A stretch of 64,000 nucleotides of DNA from PALSA-610 sp038213435 (GCA_038213435.1 JBBQTI010000018.1:1-64000); one strand, 5' to 3'; shown: positions 51,292 to 60,411, counted from the first letter of the stretch. Numbers and translations: made by a program. Notes: a model not told the origin generated them from the letters alone.

Positions 51292-54200
51292 GTGACAGGA
51301 ACGCCGACGTCGACGCCGCTCGCGCCCTGGCAGTTCGACATGTACGTCGATGCCGAGATCGACGGCGATGTGACGCCCGAACAGCTCGCGGTCCTCGAGG
51401 CCGATCCGGCCGCGTGGCGCGCGTCGTTGCTCGCGCTTCTGCGCGATGCCGAAGAACATCTCGCAAGTGCGCGGTCGCTGCGCGGCGACGAGCGCGAGCA
51501 GGTGCTCGCCGATCTCGAGTCGGAGTACCGAAGGGTTGCGGCCGCGTGGGCGCGTCACAGCGGTCAACGCGAGCCCGAGCCGGCGGCCCGGTCCGGCCGA
51601 CCCGGCCGTGGCAACCGCGACTCCGGAGACGACCGTGGTGACCACGACGTCGAGCCGGGCGTCGTCCAGGTGCAGGTCTCGTGGGAACCGGGTCGGGTCG
51701 TCGCATGGGCGGCGGGCCGGAACGCTCCGCCGGCCGCGCTCGATGAGCTCGCCAAGATGCTCGCGGCGGCGGGCGCTCCCCTCTCCGGTTGGACTCGGCA
51801 CGGCGCGGTGCCGCTTCCCGGGGACGCTCGCGCGGAGGCGCAGGCGATTCCCGTCGGCGAGGTGCTGGGTTGGTTGGTGGCGGCCGGCGCCGGCCAGATC
51901 GACGACGTCGGAGCAAGTGTGCGGTGGTTGGGACGGGTCGCGATCTGGGCGGTGGAGCTCACCGCGCGGGGCGCGATGGTTCCGTTCCTGCGACAGCGCA
52001 CGCGTCGCGGCGGGAGTGCCCGCGACTCGAACGGCTCGTACTCGGTGCGCTGGACGCCGGCGCTCGTCGATCCGGCTCGTCTCGCTCGGCTGATCGAGAC
52101 CATCCCCGGATCCCTCCTCGCGTTGGACCAGGACGTCGACGCGCGAGCACTGACCCGCTCCGCGCTCACGGGGATGGTCGACGCCATCTGTCGCGATGGT
52201 GCGCGCCAGCTCGAGACGCCGGCCCCACCACCGAACGTTCGCACCGCCACCGATGTGGCCGAGGCATTTCTCGGGCGTCTCGACGGCACCGCGTTCGATG
52301 CGCCGACCCGTCTCGCGGGCGACGTCGCCACGCGCATCGAGCGTTGGGGTCGCTCGGTGACGGGAGAACGCGGACGCTTGATCGTGCGGCTCGATCCCCC
52401 CGACGACTCGAACGCCTGGCATCTCGCCGTGTTCGCGACCGGGCCGCGCGGTGAGCTGCTTCCGATCGAGGCGGCGATCGTGAACGCCGGTGCGGGCCGG
52501 CCTCATCTCGACGACGAGATCACGCGGCTCGAGCGCATGCTTCCCGCGTTGTTGCGGCCGGGCGGCACGCGGCGCGGCGAGGTCATCCTGAGCCAGGACG
52601 AGGCGTGGGACCTCATGGCGACGACGGGCCCGCAGCTCGAGGCGGCCGGCTTCGACGTGCGCGTCCCGGCATTGTCGCGGCGTCGGCCTACGCCGGCGCT
52701 GCGTGTGTTCGTCGACGCTTCGTCGGAGTCGGTGGTCGGCGCGAACCAGCTGGCGAACGTCCGTTGGTCGGCCGTGTTCGATGACGTCGAGTTGACGGCG
52801 GCCGACATCGCGCGCTTGGCGAGAGAGGCGCGCCCACTGATCCGCTCGGGCGGTCGGTGGGTGGCAATCGACCGCGCCGACCTGCAGGCAGCCGCGGACG
52901 CGCTTGCCGAACGCGCCGACACGACGCAGCTCTCGGGCGCGGAGACGCTGCGTCTCGCGCTCGGTATCGAAGGCTCGGCGCTCGCCGGCGGTGTCTCCGT
53001 GGTCGGCGGCGGCTGGGCGGCCGACCTTCTCGCCGCGGCGGCAGAGGTTTCGTCGGCGCCTGCGGGAACCCCGTCCGGCTTCGTCGGTGAGTTGCGCAGC
53101 TACCAGGCCGAGGCGCTTGCCTGGCTCGGCTTCCTCGGCAAGGCGGGACTCGGCGGTTGCCTCGCGCTCGACATGGGCCTGGGCAAGACGCCGACGATGC
53201 TCGCCGACCTCCTCGGCGGTGCGGGCTCGGGTCCCGCACTCGTGATCGCGCCGCCTGCAGTCGTCGGCAACTGGACCGCGGAGGCCGCGCGCTTCACACC
53301 CGGCCTGCGCGTCGTCGTGCACCACGGCGCGAACCGCGCGGCGGCAGACGAGATCGCGACCGAGGTCGCCGAAGCCGACGTGGTCGTCACCACTTACGGA
53401 ACTGCCGTGCGCGACATCGATGCGATCTCCGGCGTGTCGTGGGCAAAGGTGATTCTCGACGAGGCCCAGGCGATCAAGAATCCGGCCAACGACACGTCGC
53501 AGCAGTTGCGGCGAATCCCGGCAAGAACGCGGATCGCGCTCACCGGCACGCCGATCGAGAACGGTCTCGGTGACCTGTGGGCGATCCTCGACTTCGCGAA
53601 TCCCGGGCTCGTCGGTCCGCGCCCGCAGTTCATCGCGCGACTCTCGAGCGACGGCCGGGCCGCGCGCGTCGAGGCCGAGGACGCGATGCGCGCGCTCAAC
53701 GGCATCCTCGTGTTCCGGCGCACCAAGGCCGAACCCGCGATCGCGCAGGAGCTTCCCGACCAGATCGACGAGCTCGACCGCTGCGCGATGACACCCGAGC
53801 AAATCGGCCTGTATCAGGCGTTGCTCGACACCCTGGTCACCGGTGCGGCGCTTCCCGAAGGCAGCAAGGCCCGCAACGGCCAGATCCTCGCCGCGATCAC
53901 CGCGCTCAAGCAGATCTGCAACCATCCCGCCGCATACAAGGACGACGACCTTCCTCTCGCGGGTCGATCGGGCAAGCTCTCGCGCCTCGAGGAGATCGTC
54001 GACGCGGTGTTCGCAGCGGAGGAAAGCGTTCTCGTGTTCACGCACTTCGCGCAGTGGGGTATTCGCTTGGCCGACCATCTCACGAAGCGCACGGGAACTC
54101 CGGTGGCTTGCTACCACGGCGGGCTGACACGCACGGTTCGCGACCAGATCATCTCCGACTTCCAGGGCGACGGCGGGCCGCGCGCGCTCGTTTTGTCGTT

Positions 54201-54540
54201 GAAAGCCGGCGGTACCGGCCTCAACCTCACCGCCGCGAGCCACGTGGTTCTCTACGACCGTTGGTGGAACCCCGCGGTCGAAGACCAGGCCCGCGATCGT
54301 GCGTGGCGCATCGGTCAGACGCGTACCGTCATCTCTCACCGCCTGATCTGCCCTGGAACCGTCGACGAACGGGTCGAGGAAGTAGTGGCGGGCAAGCGCC
54401 GGATCGCGGATCTCGTGTTGCCGAAATCGAGCTCGCTTGCCGATCTCGACCAGGACCAGCTCCGCCTCGCGCTCGGCATGCGGCCCGACGCGCTGCTCAC
54501 CGAGGACCTGCTCGAGTCCGAACCCGGAGTCACGGCGTGA
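51292..54540 (+). CDS. SNF2-family DNA helicase/translocase with SNF2-associated N-terminal domain
   Basis: The 1082-residue protein starts at GTG 51292. The N-terminal 590 residues correspond to the actinobacterial SNF2-associated region. The motor begins at LRSYQAEALAWLGFLG and has Walker A DMGLGKT (627-633), ILDEAQAIKN, LTGTPIENGLGDLWAILDF and, in the second lobe, VFTHFAQWG, LSLKAGGTGLNLTAASHVV and DQARDRAWRIGQ. It should use ATP to translocate on duplex DNA or remodel nucleoprotein. The usual neighbour, a SWIM zinc-finger gene, is not present here. The very long opposite-strand frame (51061-55245) is a composition shadow. Confidence 0.9.
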   Translation: MTGTPTSTPLAPWQFDMYVDAEIDGDVTPEQLAVLEADPAAWRASLLALLRDAEEHLASARSLRGDEREQVLADLESEYRRVAAAWARHSGQREPEPAARSGRPGRGNRDSGDDRGDHDVEPGVVQVQVSWEPGRVVAWAAGRNAPPAALDELAKMLAAAGAPLSGWTRHGAVPLPGDARAEAQAIPVGEVLGWLVAAGAGQIDDVGASVRWLGRVAIWAVELTARGAMVPFLRQRTRRGGSARDSNGSYSVRWTPALVDPARLARLIETIPGSLLALDQDVDARALTRSALTGMVDAICRDGARQLETPAPPPNVRTATDVAEAFLGRLDGTAFDAPTRLAGDVATRIERWGRSVTGERGRLIVRLDPPDDSNAWHLAVFATGPRGELLPIEAAIVNAGAGRPHLDDEITRLERMLPALLRPGGTRRGEVILSQDEAWDLMATTGPQLEAAGFDVRVPALSRRRPTPALRVFVDASSESVVGANQLANVRWSAVFDDVELTAADIARLAREARPLIRSGGRWVAIDRADLQAAADALAERADTTQLSGAETLRLALGIEGSALAGGVSVVGGGWAADLLAAAAEVSSAPAGTPSGFVGELRSYQAEALAWLGFLGKAGLGGCLALDMGLGKTPTMLADLLGGAGSGPALVIAPPAVVGNWTAEAARFTPGLRVVVHHGANRAAADEIATEVAEADVVVTTYGTAVRDIDAISGVSWAKVILDEAQAIKNPANDTSQQLRRIPARTRIALTGTPIENGLGDLWAILDFANPGLVGPRPQFIARLSSDGRAARVEAEDAMRALNGILVFRRTKAEPAIAQELPDQIDELDRCAMTPEQIGLYQALLDTLVTGAALPEGSKARNGQILAAITALKQICNHPAAYKDDDLPLAGRSGKLSRLEEIVDAVFAAEESVLVFTHFAQWGIRLADHLTKRTGTPVACYHGGLTRTVRDQIISDFQGDGGPRALVLSLKAGGTGLNLTAASHVVLYDRWWNPAVEDQARDRAWRIGQTRTVISHRLICPGTVDERVEEVVAGKRRIADLVLPKSSSLADLDQDQLRLALGMRPDALLTEDLLESEPGVTA

Positions 54541-54824
54541 GCCCGCCGCGCCGCCGGGCATCCGCCCGGTCGAGCCCGCGCCGGAAGTCCGTGCCGCGCC
54601 GCGATTTCTGGGAGGGCAGCGACCCGGGCGACGAACCAGTGTCGCTCGTGCGTTCTCCCGACGACCCCGCGGCGATGATCCGGTCGCTCGGGCCGCCGCC
54701 GCTTCCCGGTCGGGAGACGATCGCCGAGCACTACTTCGCGCTGGTCTACGACAAGGCGGCCCGACGGGCCGTCGCGCTCGCGGCCGCCTCCGGGCTGATG
54801 GACATGTCCGAACCCGAAGACTGA
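54537..54824 (+). CDS. 95-residue partner protein of the SNF2 helicase, unknown function
   Basis: GTG 54537 overlaps the helicase stop (GTGA), implying coupled translation. The N-terminal 25 residues are basic (RRRASARSSPRRKSVPRRDF). The rest is acidic-helical with a Pro-rich turn (LGPPPLPGRETIAEHYFALV, LAAASGLMD). It resembles short genes often found after actinobacterial SNF2 proteins. A role as an adaptor of the helicase is inferred from position only. Confidence 0.6.
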   Translation: MSPPRRRASARSSPRRKSVPRRDFWEGSDPGDEPVSLVRSPDDPAAMIRSLGPPPLPGRETIAEHYFALVYDKAARRAVALAAASGLMDMSEPED

Positions 54825-54851
54825 CGCGCCTTCCGCGTGTGTCGGCGGGGC

Positions 54852-55523
54852 TCAGGCGAGCTTGACTGCGGCGACGAGGAAGTAGAGGGCTTCGTCGGGC
54901 GCGATCGAGGGCGGAGCGCCGGCCGCGCCGTACGCCAGGTCGGAAGGAATCGCAAGCAGTCGAACGCCGCCGAGCCTCATGCCCGGGATTCCCTGGATCC
55001 AGCCCTGGATGACACCACTCGCGAGATCGGCGTCGAAGGGCTGGTTGCGCGAGTACGACGAGTCGAAGATCTTGCCGGTCGAGCACGCAACGCCGACATA
55101 GTTGACGGTCACCTTCGCGTTCTTCGGCACGACGGCGCCCGAGCCGACCTTGAGATCCTGCGTGGACAATTTGGTGGGCGCCGGGCCGGGCACCAACAGC
55201 ATCGCGGGCGCGCCCTTCGGCAGCGAATCTTTGAGCCCGACGCACGGTTTGCCTTTCGCCGACGGCGCGACCGTCGTGGTCGTAGGCGTGGTCGTGGTCG
55301 TGGTACCGGACGCGACCGTCGTCGGAGAGACCGCGACCTTCGGACTATTGCCGTTGCCGGCAGCCACGAGGCCGAGCGCCACGATGACCACCAACCCGAT
55401 GACGGCGGCGACCGCGCCGAACCGCCGGCGGCGCTGCTGTACGCGACGGCGCTCGGCGAGCTGCGCGGCGATGCGCTCCTTCTGACGATTTTGGCGCGCG
55501 CGCGCTTCCTTCGAGGAGGGCAT
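54852..55523 (-). CDS. Membrane-anchored FKBP-type peptidyl-prolyl isomerase
   Basis: 223 residues from ATG 55523. A basic helical N-terminus (KEARARQNRQKERIAAQLAE) precedes one membrane helix (AAVIGLVVIVALGLVAA) and a Thr-rich linker. The FKBP domain has VTVNYVGVACSTGKIFDSSY, FDADLASGVIQGW and IPSDLAYGAAGAPP. It should catalyse cis-trans isomerisation of prolyl bonds in exported proteins. The long upstream continuation of the frame overlaps the divergent acyl-CoA synthetase gene and is rejected. Confidence 0.88.
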   Translation of the reverse strand: MPSSKEARARQNRQKERIAAQLAERRRVQQRRRRFGAVAAVIGLVVIVALGLVAAGNGNSPKVAVSPTTVASGTTTTTTPTTTTVAPSAKGKPCVGLKDSLPKGAPAMLLVPGPAPTKLSTQDLKVGSGAVVPKNAKVTVNYVGVACSTGKIFDSSYSRNQPFDADLASGVIQGWIQGIPGMRLGGVRLLAIPSDLAYGAAGAPPSIAPDEALYFLVAAVKLA

Positions 55524-55568
55524 CGGCCGGAAACGGTACTCGCGAGGAGCGCCGGTACGTTGGCACCG

Positions 55569-57032
55569 ATGCGCCCGCCCCGAACGACCGTGGAGCTGCT
55601 TCGGAAGGTCGCGGCCGAGCATCCAGATCGCGCCGCGTTCGTCGAGCTCGAACGGCGGCTCACGTTCGGTGAGTGGGACCGCGCCGCCGACGGAGTCGCC
55701 GCGCTCTTCGCTGTTGGTGGAGTTCAGCCCGGTGAGGTGGTCGCGCTGCTCGTGCCGTCTTCGATCGACTACGCCGTCTGCTACCAGGCGGCGATGCGCC
55801 TGCGCGCGATCACGACCGGTATCAACACGCGGTTGGGCCGGTCGGAGATCGCGAGCATCCTCGACCGGACGCGTCCACGCGTGGTGATACGAGAGACTGA
55901 TCTCGATGCGGTGCGCGCCGCGTTCACGAACGATCCACCGCCCGATCTCCCGCGCGTCGAGCCCGACGATCGGGTTGCGATCGTCTGGACGAGTGGCACG
56001 ACCGGAATGCCGAAGGGTGCCGTGTTCGACCATCGCAACCTCCGAGCCGTCGCGGTCGGCGCGGGCGCGATGGGAGCGCGGTACGACGTGCGGCTCGCGC
56101 CGCTCCCATTCGCGCACGTCGCGTTCATGTCGCGACCGTGGGAGGAGATCGACAATGTGATCACCACGGTGATCACGCCGACACCTTGGACCGCGGTCGA
56201 CACGCTCCGGCTGATTGTGCGCGAACGCGTCACCGTCGGTCAGGGAGTGCCGACACAGTGGCGGCTCGTGCTCGACCATCCCGACTTCGCGAGCAGCGAC
56301 CTCTCGAGCCTTCGCATCGCGGGAACCGGAGCGGCCACGGTGCCGCCCGAGCTCGTGCGCGAGATGGAGCAGCGTCTCGCGTGTCCCGTGGTGATCGGCT
56401 ACACGAGCACCGAGGCCGCGATCACGACCGGCACCGTGCCGGGCGACACTCCGGAGGTGATCTCCCAAACGGTCGGCCGTCCGCGCGCGAATGTCGAGCT
56501 CGAGGTGGTCGACGACGATGGGCAGGCCTGCCCGACCGGCGTCGTCGGGCGCGTGCGCTGCCGGTCGGAGGCGGTGATGCGCGGTTACTGGCAGGACCCG
56601 GCGCGCACGGCCGAGGTCCTCGGTGCCGACGGTTGGCTGGCGACGGGTGATCTCGGCGTCCTCGACGCGCGTGGCTATCTGACTCTCGTCGGCCGCCGCA
56701 GCGAGATGTACATCCGCGGTGGCTACAACGTGTACCCCGGCGAAGTCGAGCGCGTGCTGTCGCAGCACTCGGAAGTGGCGGAGGTTGCGGTGCTGGGTGT
56801 ACCGGATCGCGTGCTCGGAGAGATCGGCGTCGCCTTCATCGTGCCCGTCGGCACACCCGACGGCAGAGCCTCGCCCGCGTTGGCGGAGCTCCGGACCTTT
56901 TGCCGGAACGCGCTGGCCGACTACAAGGCGCCCGATCGTCTCGTCGTCGTCGACGCGCTCCCGATGACGTCGGTGGGCAAGGTGGACAAGCGGTCACTCG
57001 CCGAAGATGCGGCGCGCGCGTCGGATGGTTAG
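55569..57032 (+). CDS. AMP-binding acyl-CoA synthetase
   Basis: 487 residues from ATG 55569. P-loop TSGTTGMPKGAV (141-152), the adenine motif GYTSTEAAITTG, hinge ATGDLGVLD, GGYNVYPGEVERVL and the catalytic Lys of SVGKVDKRSL are all present. It makes a CoA thioester from a carboxylic acid. It is the first gene of a plus-strand run with two DUF35 proteins and two thiolase-fold proteins, which suggests it activates the substrate of that pathway, probably a steroid- or terpenoid-derived acid. Confidence 0.88.
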   Translation: MRPPRTTVELLRKVAAEHPDRAAFVELERRLTFGEWDRAADGVAALFAVGGVQPGEVVALLVPSSIDYAVCYQAAMRLRAITTGINTRLGRSEIASILDRTRPRVVIRETDLDAVRAAFTNDPPPDLPRVEPDDRVAIVWTSGTTGMPKGAVFDHRNLRAVAVGAGAMGARYDVRLAPLPFAHVAFMSRPWEEIDNVITTVITPTPWTAVDTLRLIVRERVTVGQGVPTQWRLVLDHPDFASSDLSSLRIAGTGAATVPPELVREMEQRLACPVVIGYTSTEAAITTGTVPGDTPEVISQTVGRPRANVELEVVDDDGQACPTGVVGRVRCRSEAVMRGYWQDPARTAEVLGADGWLATGDLGVLDARGYLTLVGRRSEMYIRGGYNVYPGEVERVLSQHSEVAEVAVLGVPDRVLGEIGVAFIVPVGTPDGRASPALAELRTFCRNALADYKAPDRLVVVDALPMTSVGKVDKRSLAEDAARASDG

Positions 57033-57042
57033 GTTCGGGGAC

Positions 57043-57480
57043 ATGAGTCAACCGCGCCTGGTCGAGAGCACCCTCGAGTTTCCCTATTCGCGCACGCTCG
57101 GGCCGGTGGTCGGCGCGTTCCTCGCCGGTTTACGGGAGCACCGCATCCTCGGCATCAAGACGCGCGACGGCAAGGTGCTCATACCGCCCTTGGAGTACGA
57201 CCCGAATACGGGCGACGCACTCGCAGAGCTCGTCGAAGTCGGTCCGCAGGGCACCGTCGGCTCGTGGACATGGGTCGACGACCCGACCTCGAAGCACCCC
57301 CTCGACCGGCCCTTCGCGTTCGCGCTGGTCACCCCCGACGGCGCCGACTCGGCGATGGTGCACGCAGTCGACGCGGGGAGCCTCGACCGGATGTCGACGG
57401 GTATGCGCGTGCGGCCGCGTTGGCGGGCCGAGCCTCACAACATGATCGACGATCTCGCGTGCTGGGAGCCCGCATCATGA
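57043..57480 (+). CDS. DUF35 OB-fold protein without zinc ribbon
   Basis: The 145-residue protein has the DUF35 C-terminal OB-fold (ALAELVEVGPQGTVGSWTWV, AFALVTPDGADSAMVHAVD, GMRVRPRWRAE). The N-terminal part, where the zinc ribbon usually lies, has no CxxC pairs. DUF35 proteins pair with thiolase-fold enzymes, as in the Ltp2-ChsH2 aldolase of cholesterol breakdown. Its stop overlaps the next DUF35 gene (ATGA). It may be the structural partner of one of the two thiolase-like proteins downstream. Confidence 0.8.
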   Translation: MSQPRLVESTLEFPYSRTLGPVVGAFLAGLREHRILGIKTRDGKVLIPPLEYDPNTGDALAELVEVGPQGTVGSWTWVDDPTSKHPLDRPFAFALVTPDGADSAMVHAVDAGSLDRMSTGMRVRPRWRAEPHNMIDDLACWEPAS

Positions 57481-58040
57481 GCATGAGCACTCCCCAAGAG
57501 AACCTGGTGCCCAAGGAGAGCCTCGTGATGGAGCACCTCGTGTCGTTGACATACTCCGAGGAGCTCACGCCGGTCCTGGAGCGCTACGTCGACGCGTTGA
57601 TCGATGGTCGCATCGTCGGTCACAAGTGCCCATCGTGCAGCCGGGTGTTCGTTCCCGGCAAGGGCTACTGCCCAATTTGCGTGGTCCCCACTACCGATGC
57701 CGACGAGATCGAGGTCAGCGATCACGGCACCCTCACGGGCTTCACGATCATCACGCCGGTGGCGTACTACGGCCAGACGGAGACCGAGCCGTTCGTCTAC
57801 GCGTCGGTGCTGCTCGACCGCTCCGACAGCAACCTGGGTGGGCAGGAAATCGTCGGAGTTCCGCACGATGAGCTCCGATCCGGGATGCGCGTGCGCGCGG
57901 TGTGGAAGGCGAAGAGCGACCGCAGTGCCGAGGGCGTGTCCAACCGCGGATGGGGGAGCGTGTCGTCGGTCATCGACGCGTTCGAGCCGAGCGGTGAGCC
58001 CGACACGGACCGCGCCAAGTATGAGGAGCACATCTTCTGA
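57477..58040 (+). CDS. DUF35 zinc-ribbon/OB-fold protein
   Basis: The 187-residue protein has a rubredoxin-like zinc ribbon (HKCPSCSRVFVPGKGYCPIC) followed by an OB-fold (VSDHGTLTGFTIITPV, VYASVLLDRSD). It lies between the zinc-less DUF35 and the first thiolase-fold gene, overlapping the latter by one base. In characterised systems such proteins form complexes with thiolase-fold aldolases and position the CoA substrate. The pairing here is inferred from order and coupling. Confidence 0.85.
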   Translation: MSMSTPQENLVPKESLVMEHLVSLTYSEELTPVLERYVDALIDGRIVGHKCPSCSRVFVPGKGYCPICVVPTTDADEIEVSDHGTLTGFTIITPVAYYGQTETEPFVYASVLLDRSDSNLGGQEIVGVPHDELRSGMRVRAVWKAKSDRSAEGVSNRGWGSVSSVIDAFEPSGEPDTDRAKYEEHIF

Positions 58041-59098
58041 TGTCCGCCACAGACATCGCCGTCGTCGGCTACGCCCAGACGCCTTCGTCGCGGCGCGCCC
58101 GCGAGAGCGAGGTGCAGTTGCTCGTCCCGATCGTCACCGAAGCACTGCAGCGCGCCGGCCTCGACCGGCGCGAGGTCGGCTTCACGTGCGCGGGCAGCTG
58201 CGACTACCTCACGGGCGGGCCCTTCGCGTTCGTTTCGAACCTCGAGGCCGCGGGCGCGTGGCCGCCGATCTCGGAGTCGCACGTCGAGATGGACGGGGCC
58301 TGGGCGCTGTACGAAGCGTGGGTGCGGCTGCAGCACGGCGACATCGACACCGCGCTTGTGTTCGGCTCGGGCAAGTCGTCGCCTTCGATACCGGCGGAGA
58401 TGTGGGCGCAGCAGCTCGACCCGTATTACCTCGCGCCACTCGGTGTCGATCCCGCGTCGCTCGCCGGTATCCAGGCGCGAGCGTTGCTCGATGCGGGCAA
58501 GGCGACCGAGCGCGACTTCGCGAACGTGGTCGTGCGCAACCGACGAAACGCGAAAGACAATCCGAACGCGCAGGTTGCGGGCGACTTCTCGGTCGACGAG
58601 CTGCTCGCCGCGCCCTACGTGCGCGCGCCATTGCGCAGGCACGATCTTCCGCCCGTCTCTGACGGTGCCGTCGCGGTCGTGCTCGCGCGCGGCGATCGGG
58701 CCCGGACACTCTGCGAACGGCCCGCGTGGATACGTGGTCTCGATCACCGCATCGAGGTGCACCAGCCCGGGATGCGCGACCTGACGACGTCGGCGTCGAC
58801 CACGCTGGCCGCGCGCAAGGCGGGCTACGACGGAGGACCGCTCGACGTGATCGAACTGTCGTCGACGTTCAGTCCTCAGGAGCTGATCTTGCGCGACGCG
58901 TTGGGAGTCGACGCCGACGCGAAGGTCAACCCATCCGGCGGGCCGCTCGCGGCCAACCCCGTGATGGCGACGGGGCTCGTGAGGATCGTCGAGGTCGCAC
59001 AGCGCATCGTCGAAGGGAGTGCGCGCCGCGGGCTCGCCCACGCGACCGGCGGCCAGGTGCTGCAGCACAACCTGGTGTGCCTGATGGGGGGCGACTGA
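58040..59098 (+). CDS. Thiolase-fold protein (SCP-x/Ltp2-like), catalytic Cys absent
   Basis: The 352-residue protein has the fold visible as DIAVVGYAQTPSSRR, CAGSCDYLTGG and NPSGGPLAANPVMATGLVRI. The position of the thiolase nucleophile (usually C-SG) reads VEMDGAWAL, and the GHP motif reads ANPVMATG. It therefore lacks both Cys and His of a working thiolase. That pattern is shared with Ltp2-type retro-aldolases that cleave CoA-bound side chains without thiolysis. The DUF35 gene immediately upstream fits an aldolase complex. Confidence 0.82.
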   Translation: MSATDIAVVGYAQTPSSRRARESEVQLLVPIVTEALQRAGLDRREVGFTCAGSCDYLTGGPFAFVSNLEAAGAWPPISESHVEMDGAWALYEAWVRLQHGDIDTALVFGSGKSSPSIPAEMWAQQLDPYYLAPLGVDPASLAGIQARALLDAGKATERDFANVVVRNRRNAKDNPNAQVAGDFSVDELLAAPYVRAPLRRHDLPPVSDGAVAVVLARGDRARTLCERPAWIRGLDHRIEVHQPGMRDLTTSASTTLAARKAGYDGGPLDVIELSSTFSPQELILRDALGVDADAKVNPSGGPLAANPVMATGLVRIVEVAQRIVEGSARRGLAHATGGQVLQHNLVCLMGGD

Positions 59099-59100
59099 CA

Positions 59101-59187
59101 TCGTGCGGACGGAGCGGAGCATCGCGAAGCGTAGGGAGCCGTAGTTATCGTGCGGACGGAGCGGAGCATCGCGAAGCGTAGGGAGCC
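59101..59187 (+). repeat. Tandem 47-bp direct repeat, 40 bases identical
   Basis: A 40-base block is found at 59101-59140 and again at 59148-59187, each starting TCGTGCGGACGGAGCGGAGC and ending GTAGGGAGCC. Only the last few bases differ. It fills the whole gap between the two thiolase-fold genes. The GGGAG at the end of copy 2 is placed eight bases before the ATG at 59194, so the repeat supplies the ribosome binding site. Copy 1 has an equivalent GGGAG without a start codon. Confidence 0.85.
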
Positions 59188-59193
59188 ATAATC

Positions 59194-60339
59194 ATGGCGG
59201 AACAGTGCGCGGTCATCGGCGTCGGGCAGACGCACCATAGGAAGCGTCGCGATGATGTCTCGATTCCCGGGTTGTTGCGCGAGGCCGCGACGCGGGCACT
59301 CGAGGACGCCGAATGCACCTGGCGCGATATCGACGCCGTCGTCATCGGCAAGGCGCCGGACGCGTTCGAAGGGATCGTGCAGCCCGAGCTGTTCCTCGCC
59401 GACGCGCTCGGGTGCGCGGGCAAGCCGATGCTGCGGGTGCATACCGCGGGCAGCGTCGGCGGTTCGACCTTCATCGTGGGCGCACACCTCATCGAGTCGC
59501 GCATTCACGAACGTGTGCTCGCGATCGCGTGGGAGAAGCAGAGCGAGGGCAACGCGCAATGGGGGCTCGCGGGCGGTCGGAGTCGCGGTATCGGGGCGGG
59601 TGGCGCGTTCGCGCCGTGGATCCGCGCGTACATCGAGAGGACCGGTGCACCCGAGTACGTCGGCTGGCAGGTCGCGGTCAAGGACCGTCTCAACGCGCTC
59701 AAGAACCCGTACGCGCACTTGCGACTGGCCGACATCAGCATCGAGAAGGTGAAGGAATCGGCAATGCTGTGGGACCCGCTGCGGTTCCTCGAGTCGTGTC
59801 CGTCCTCCGACGGCGCGTGCGCAGTCGTGCTGACCGACGAGGCGAACGGCAAGTACGCGTCGAAGCCGGCCGCGTGGGTCGCGGCTACGGCCGTCCGTAG
59901 TGAGCTCGGCGTCTTCCCCGGGCGCGATCCTGTTCGCCCGCTCGCGGGGGTGGAGTGCGCGCACGATGTCTACCGCCAGGCGGGGATCGGCGTTCCGCGT
60001 CAGGAGATCGACGTGGCCGAGCTCTACGTGCCGTTCAGCTGGTACGAGCCGATGTGGCTGGAAGGGCACGACATCGCAGGGCCGGGCGAAGGCTGGAAGA
60101 TGGTCGAGAGCGGCGAAACGGAGCTGACCGGGTCGTTTCCCGTGAACGCGTCGGGCGGCGTGTTGTCGTCGAATCCGATCGGCGCGTCGGGGATGTTGCG
60201 CTTCGCCGAGGCCGCGCTGCAGGTGCGGGGGCTGGCGGGTGAGCATCAGGTCGACGGCGCGCGCACCGCGCTCGCCCAGGCGTACGGCGGTGGCGCCCAA
60301 TACTTCGCCATGTCCATCCTGCGCTCCGAGCCCGCCTGA
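59194..60339 (+). CDS. Thiolase-fold protein (SCP-x-like), catalytic residues absent
   Basis: The 381-residue protein has CAVIGVGQTHHRKRRDDVS, the region RVHTAGSVGGSTFIVGA where the thiolase Cys should be but Ser/Gly stand, and a C-terminal NASGGVLSSNPIGASGM in which GHP is NPI. It is thus a second non-thiolytic thiolase homologue. SCP-x-type pairs like this may form heteromers or serve two DUF35 partners. It ends about 100 bases before the TetR gene. Confidence 0.82.
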   Translation: MAEQCAVIGVGQTHHRKRRDDVSIPGLLREAATRALEDAECTWRDIDAVVIGKAPDAFEGIVQPELFLADALGCAGKPMLRVHTAGSVGGSTFIVGAHLIESRIHERVLAIAWEKQSEGNAQWGLAGGRSRGIGAGGAFAPWIRAYIERTGAPEYVGWQVAVKDRLNALKNPYAHLRLADISIEKVKESAMLWDPLRFLESCPSSDGACAVVLTDEANGKYASKPAAWVAATAVRSELGVFPGRDPVRPLAGVECAHDVYRQAGIGVPRQEIDVAELYVPFSWYEPMWLEGHDIAGPGEGWKMVESGETELTGSFPVNASGGVLSSNPIGASGMLRFAEAALQVRGLAGEHQVDGARTALAQAYGGGAQYFAMSILRSEPA

Positions 60340-60349
60340 CCCCACCCCC

Positions 60350-60366
60350 TTGCTAACAGTTGGCAA
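60350..60366. promoter_or_regulatory. TetR-type operator, copy 1
   Basis: TTGCTAACAGTTGGCAA is a near-perfect palindrome (TTGCnAACnGTTnGCAA). It lies 90 bases before the TetR gene. A second copy with the same consensus is 45 bases away, which makes a shared repressor site very likely. Confidence 0.7.
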
Positions 60367-60394
60367 GAAAACCGCCGCGTGGCGTACGGAAAGT

Positions 60395-60411
60395 TTGCGA
60401 ACTGTTGGCAG
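60395..60411. promoter_or_regulatory. TetR-type operator, copy 2
   Basis: TTGCGAACTGTTGGCAG carries the same TGCnAACnGTTnGCA palindrome as copy 1. It overlaps the -35 element of the predicted promoter, so binding would block transcription of the TetR-amidohydrolase-P450 unit. Confidence 0.7.

Noticed and set aside
51061..55245. 1394-codon open frame on the minus strand opposite the SNF2 helicase
   Set aside because: It is low in hydrophobic residues, very rich in Arg, and contains no domain. It mirrors the third-position GC of the real helicase gene and is a composition shadow.
54852..56768. 638-codon frame extending the FKBP protein
   Set aside because: The upstream portion is antisense to the acyl-CoA synthetase and has no homology. 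ATG 55523 gives a normal membrane-anchored FKBP.
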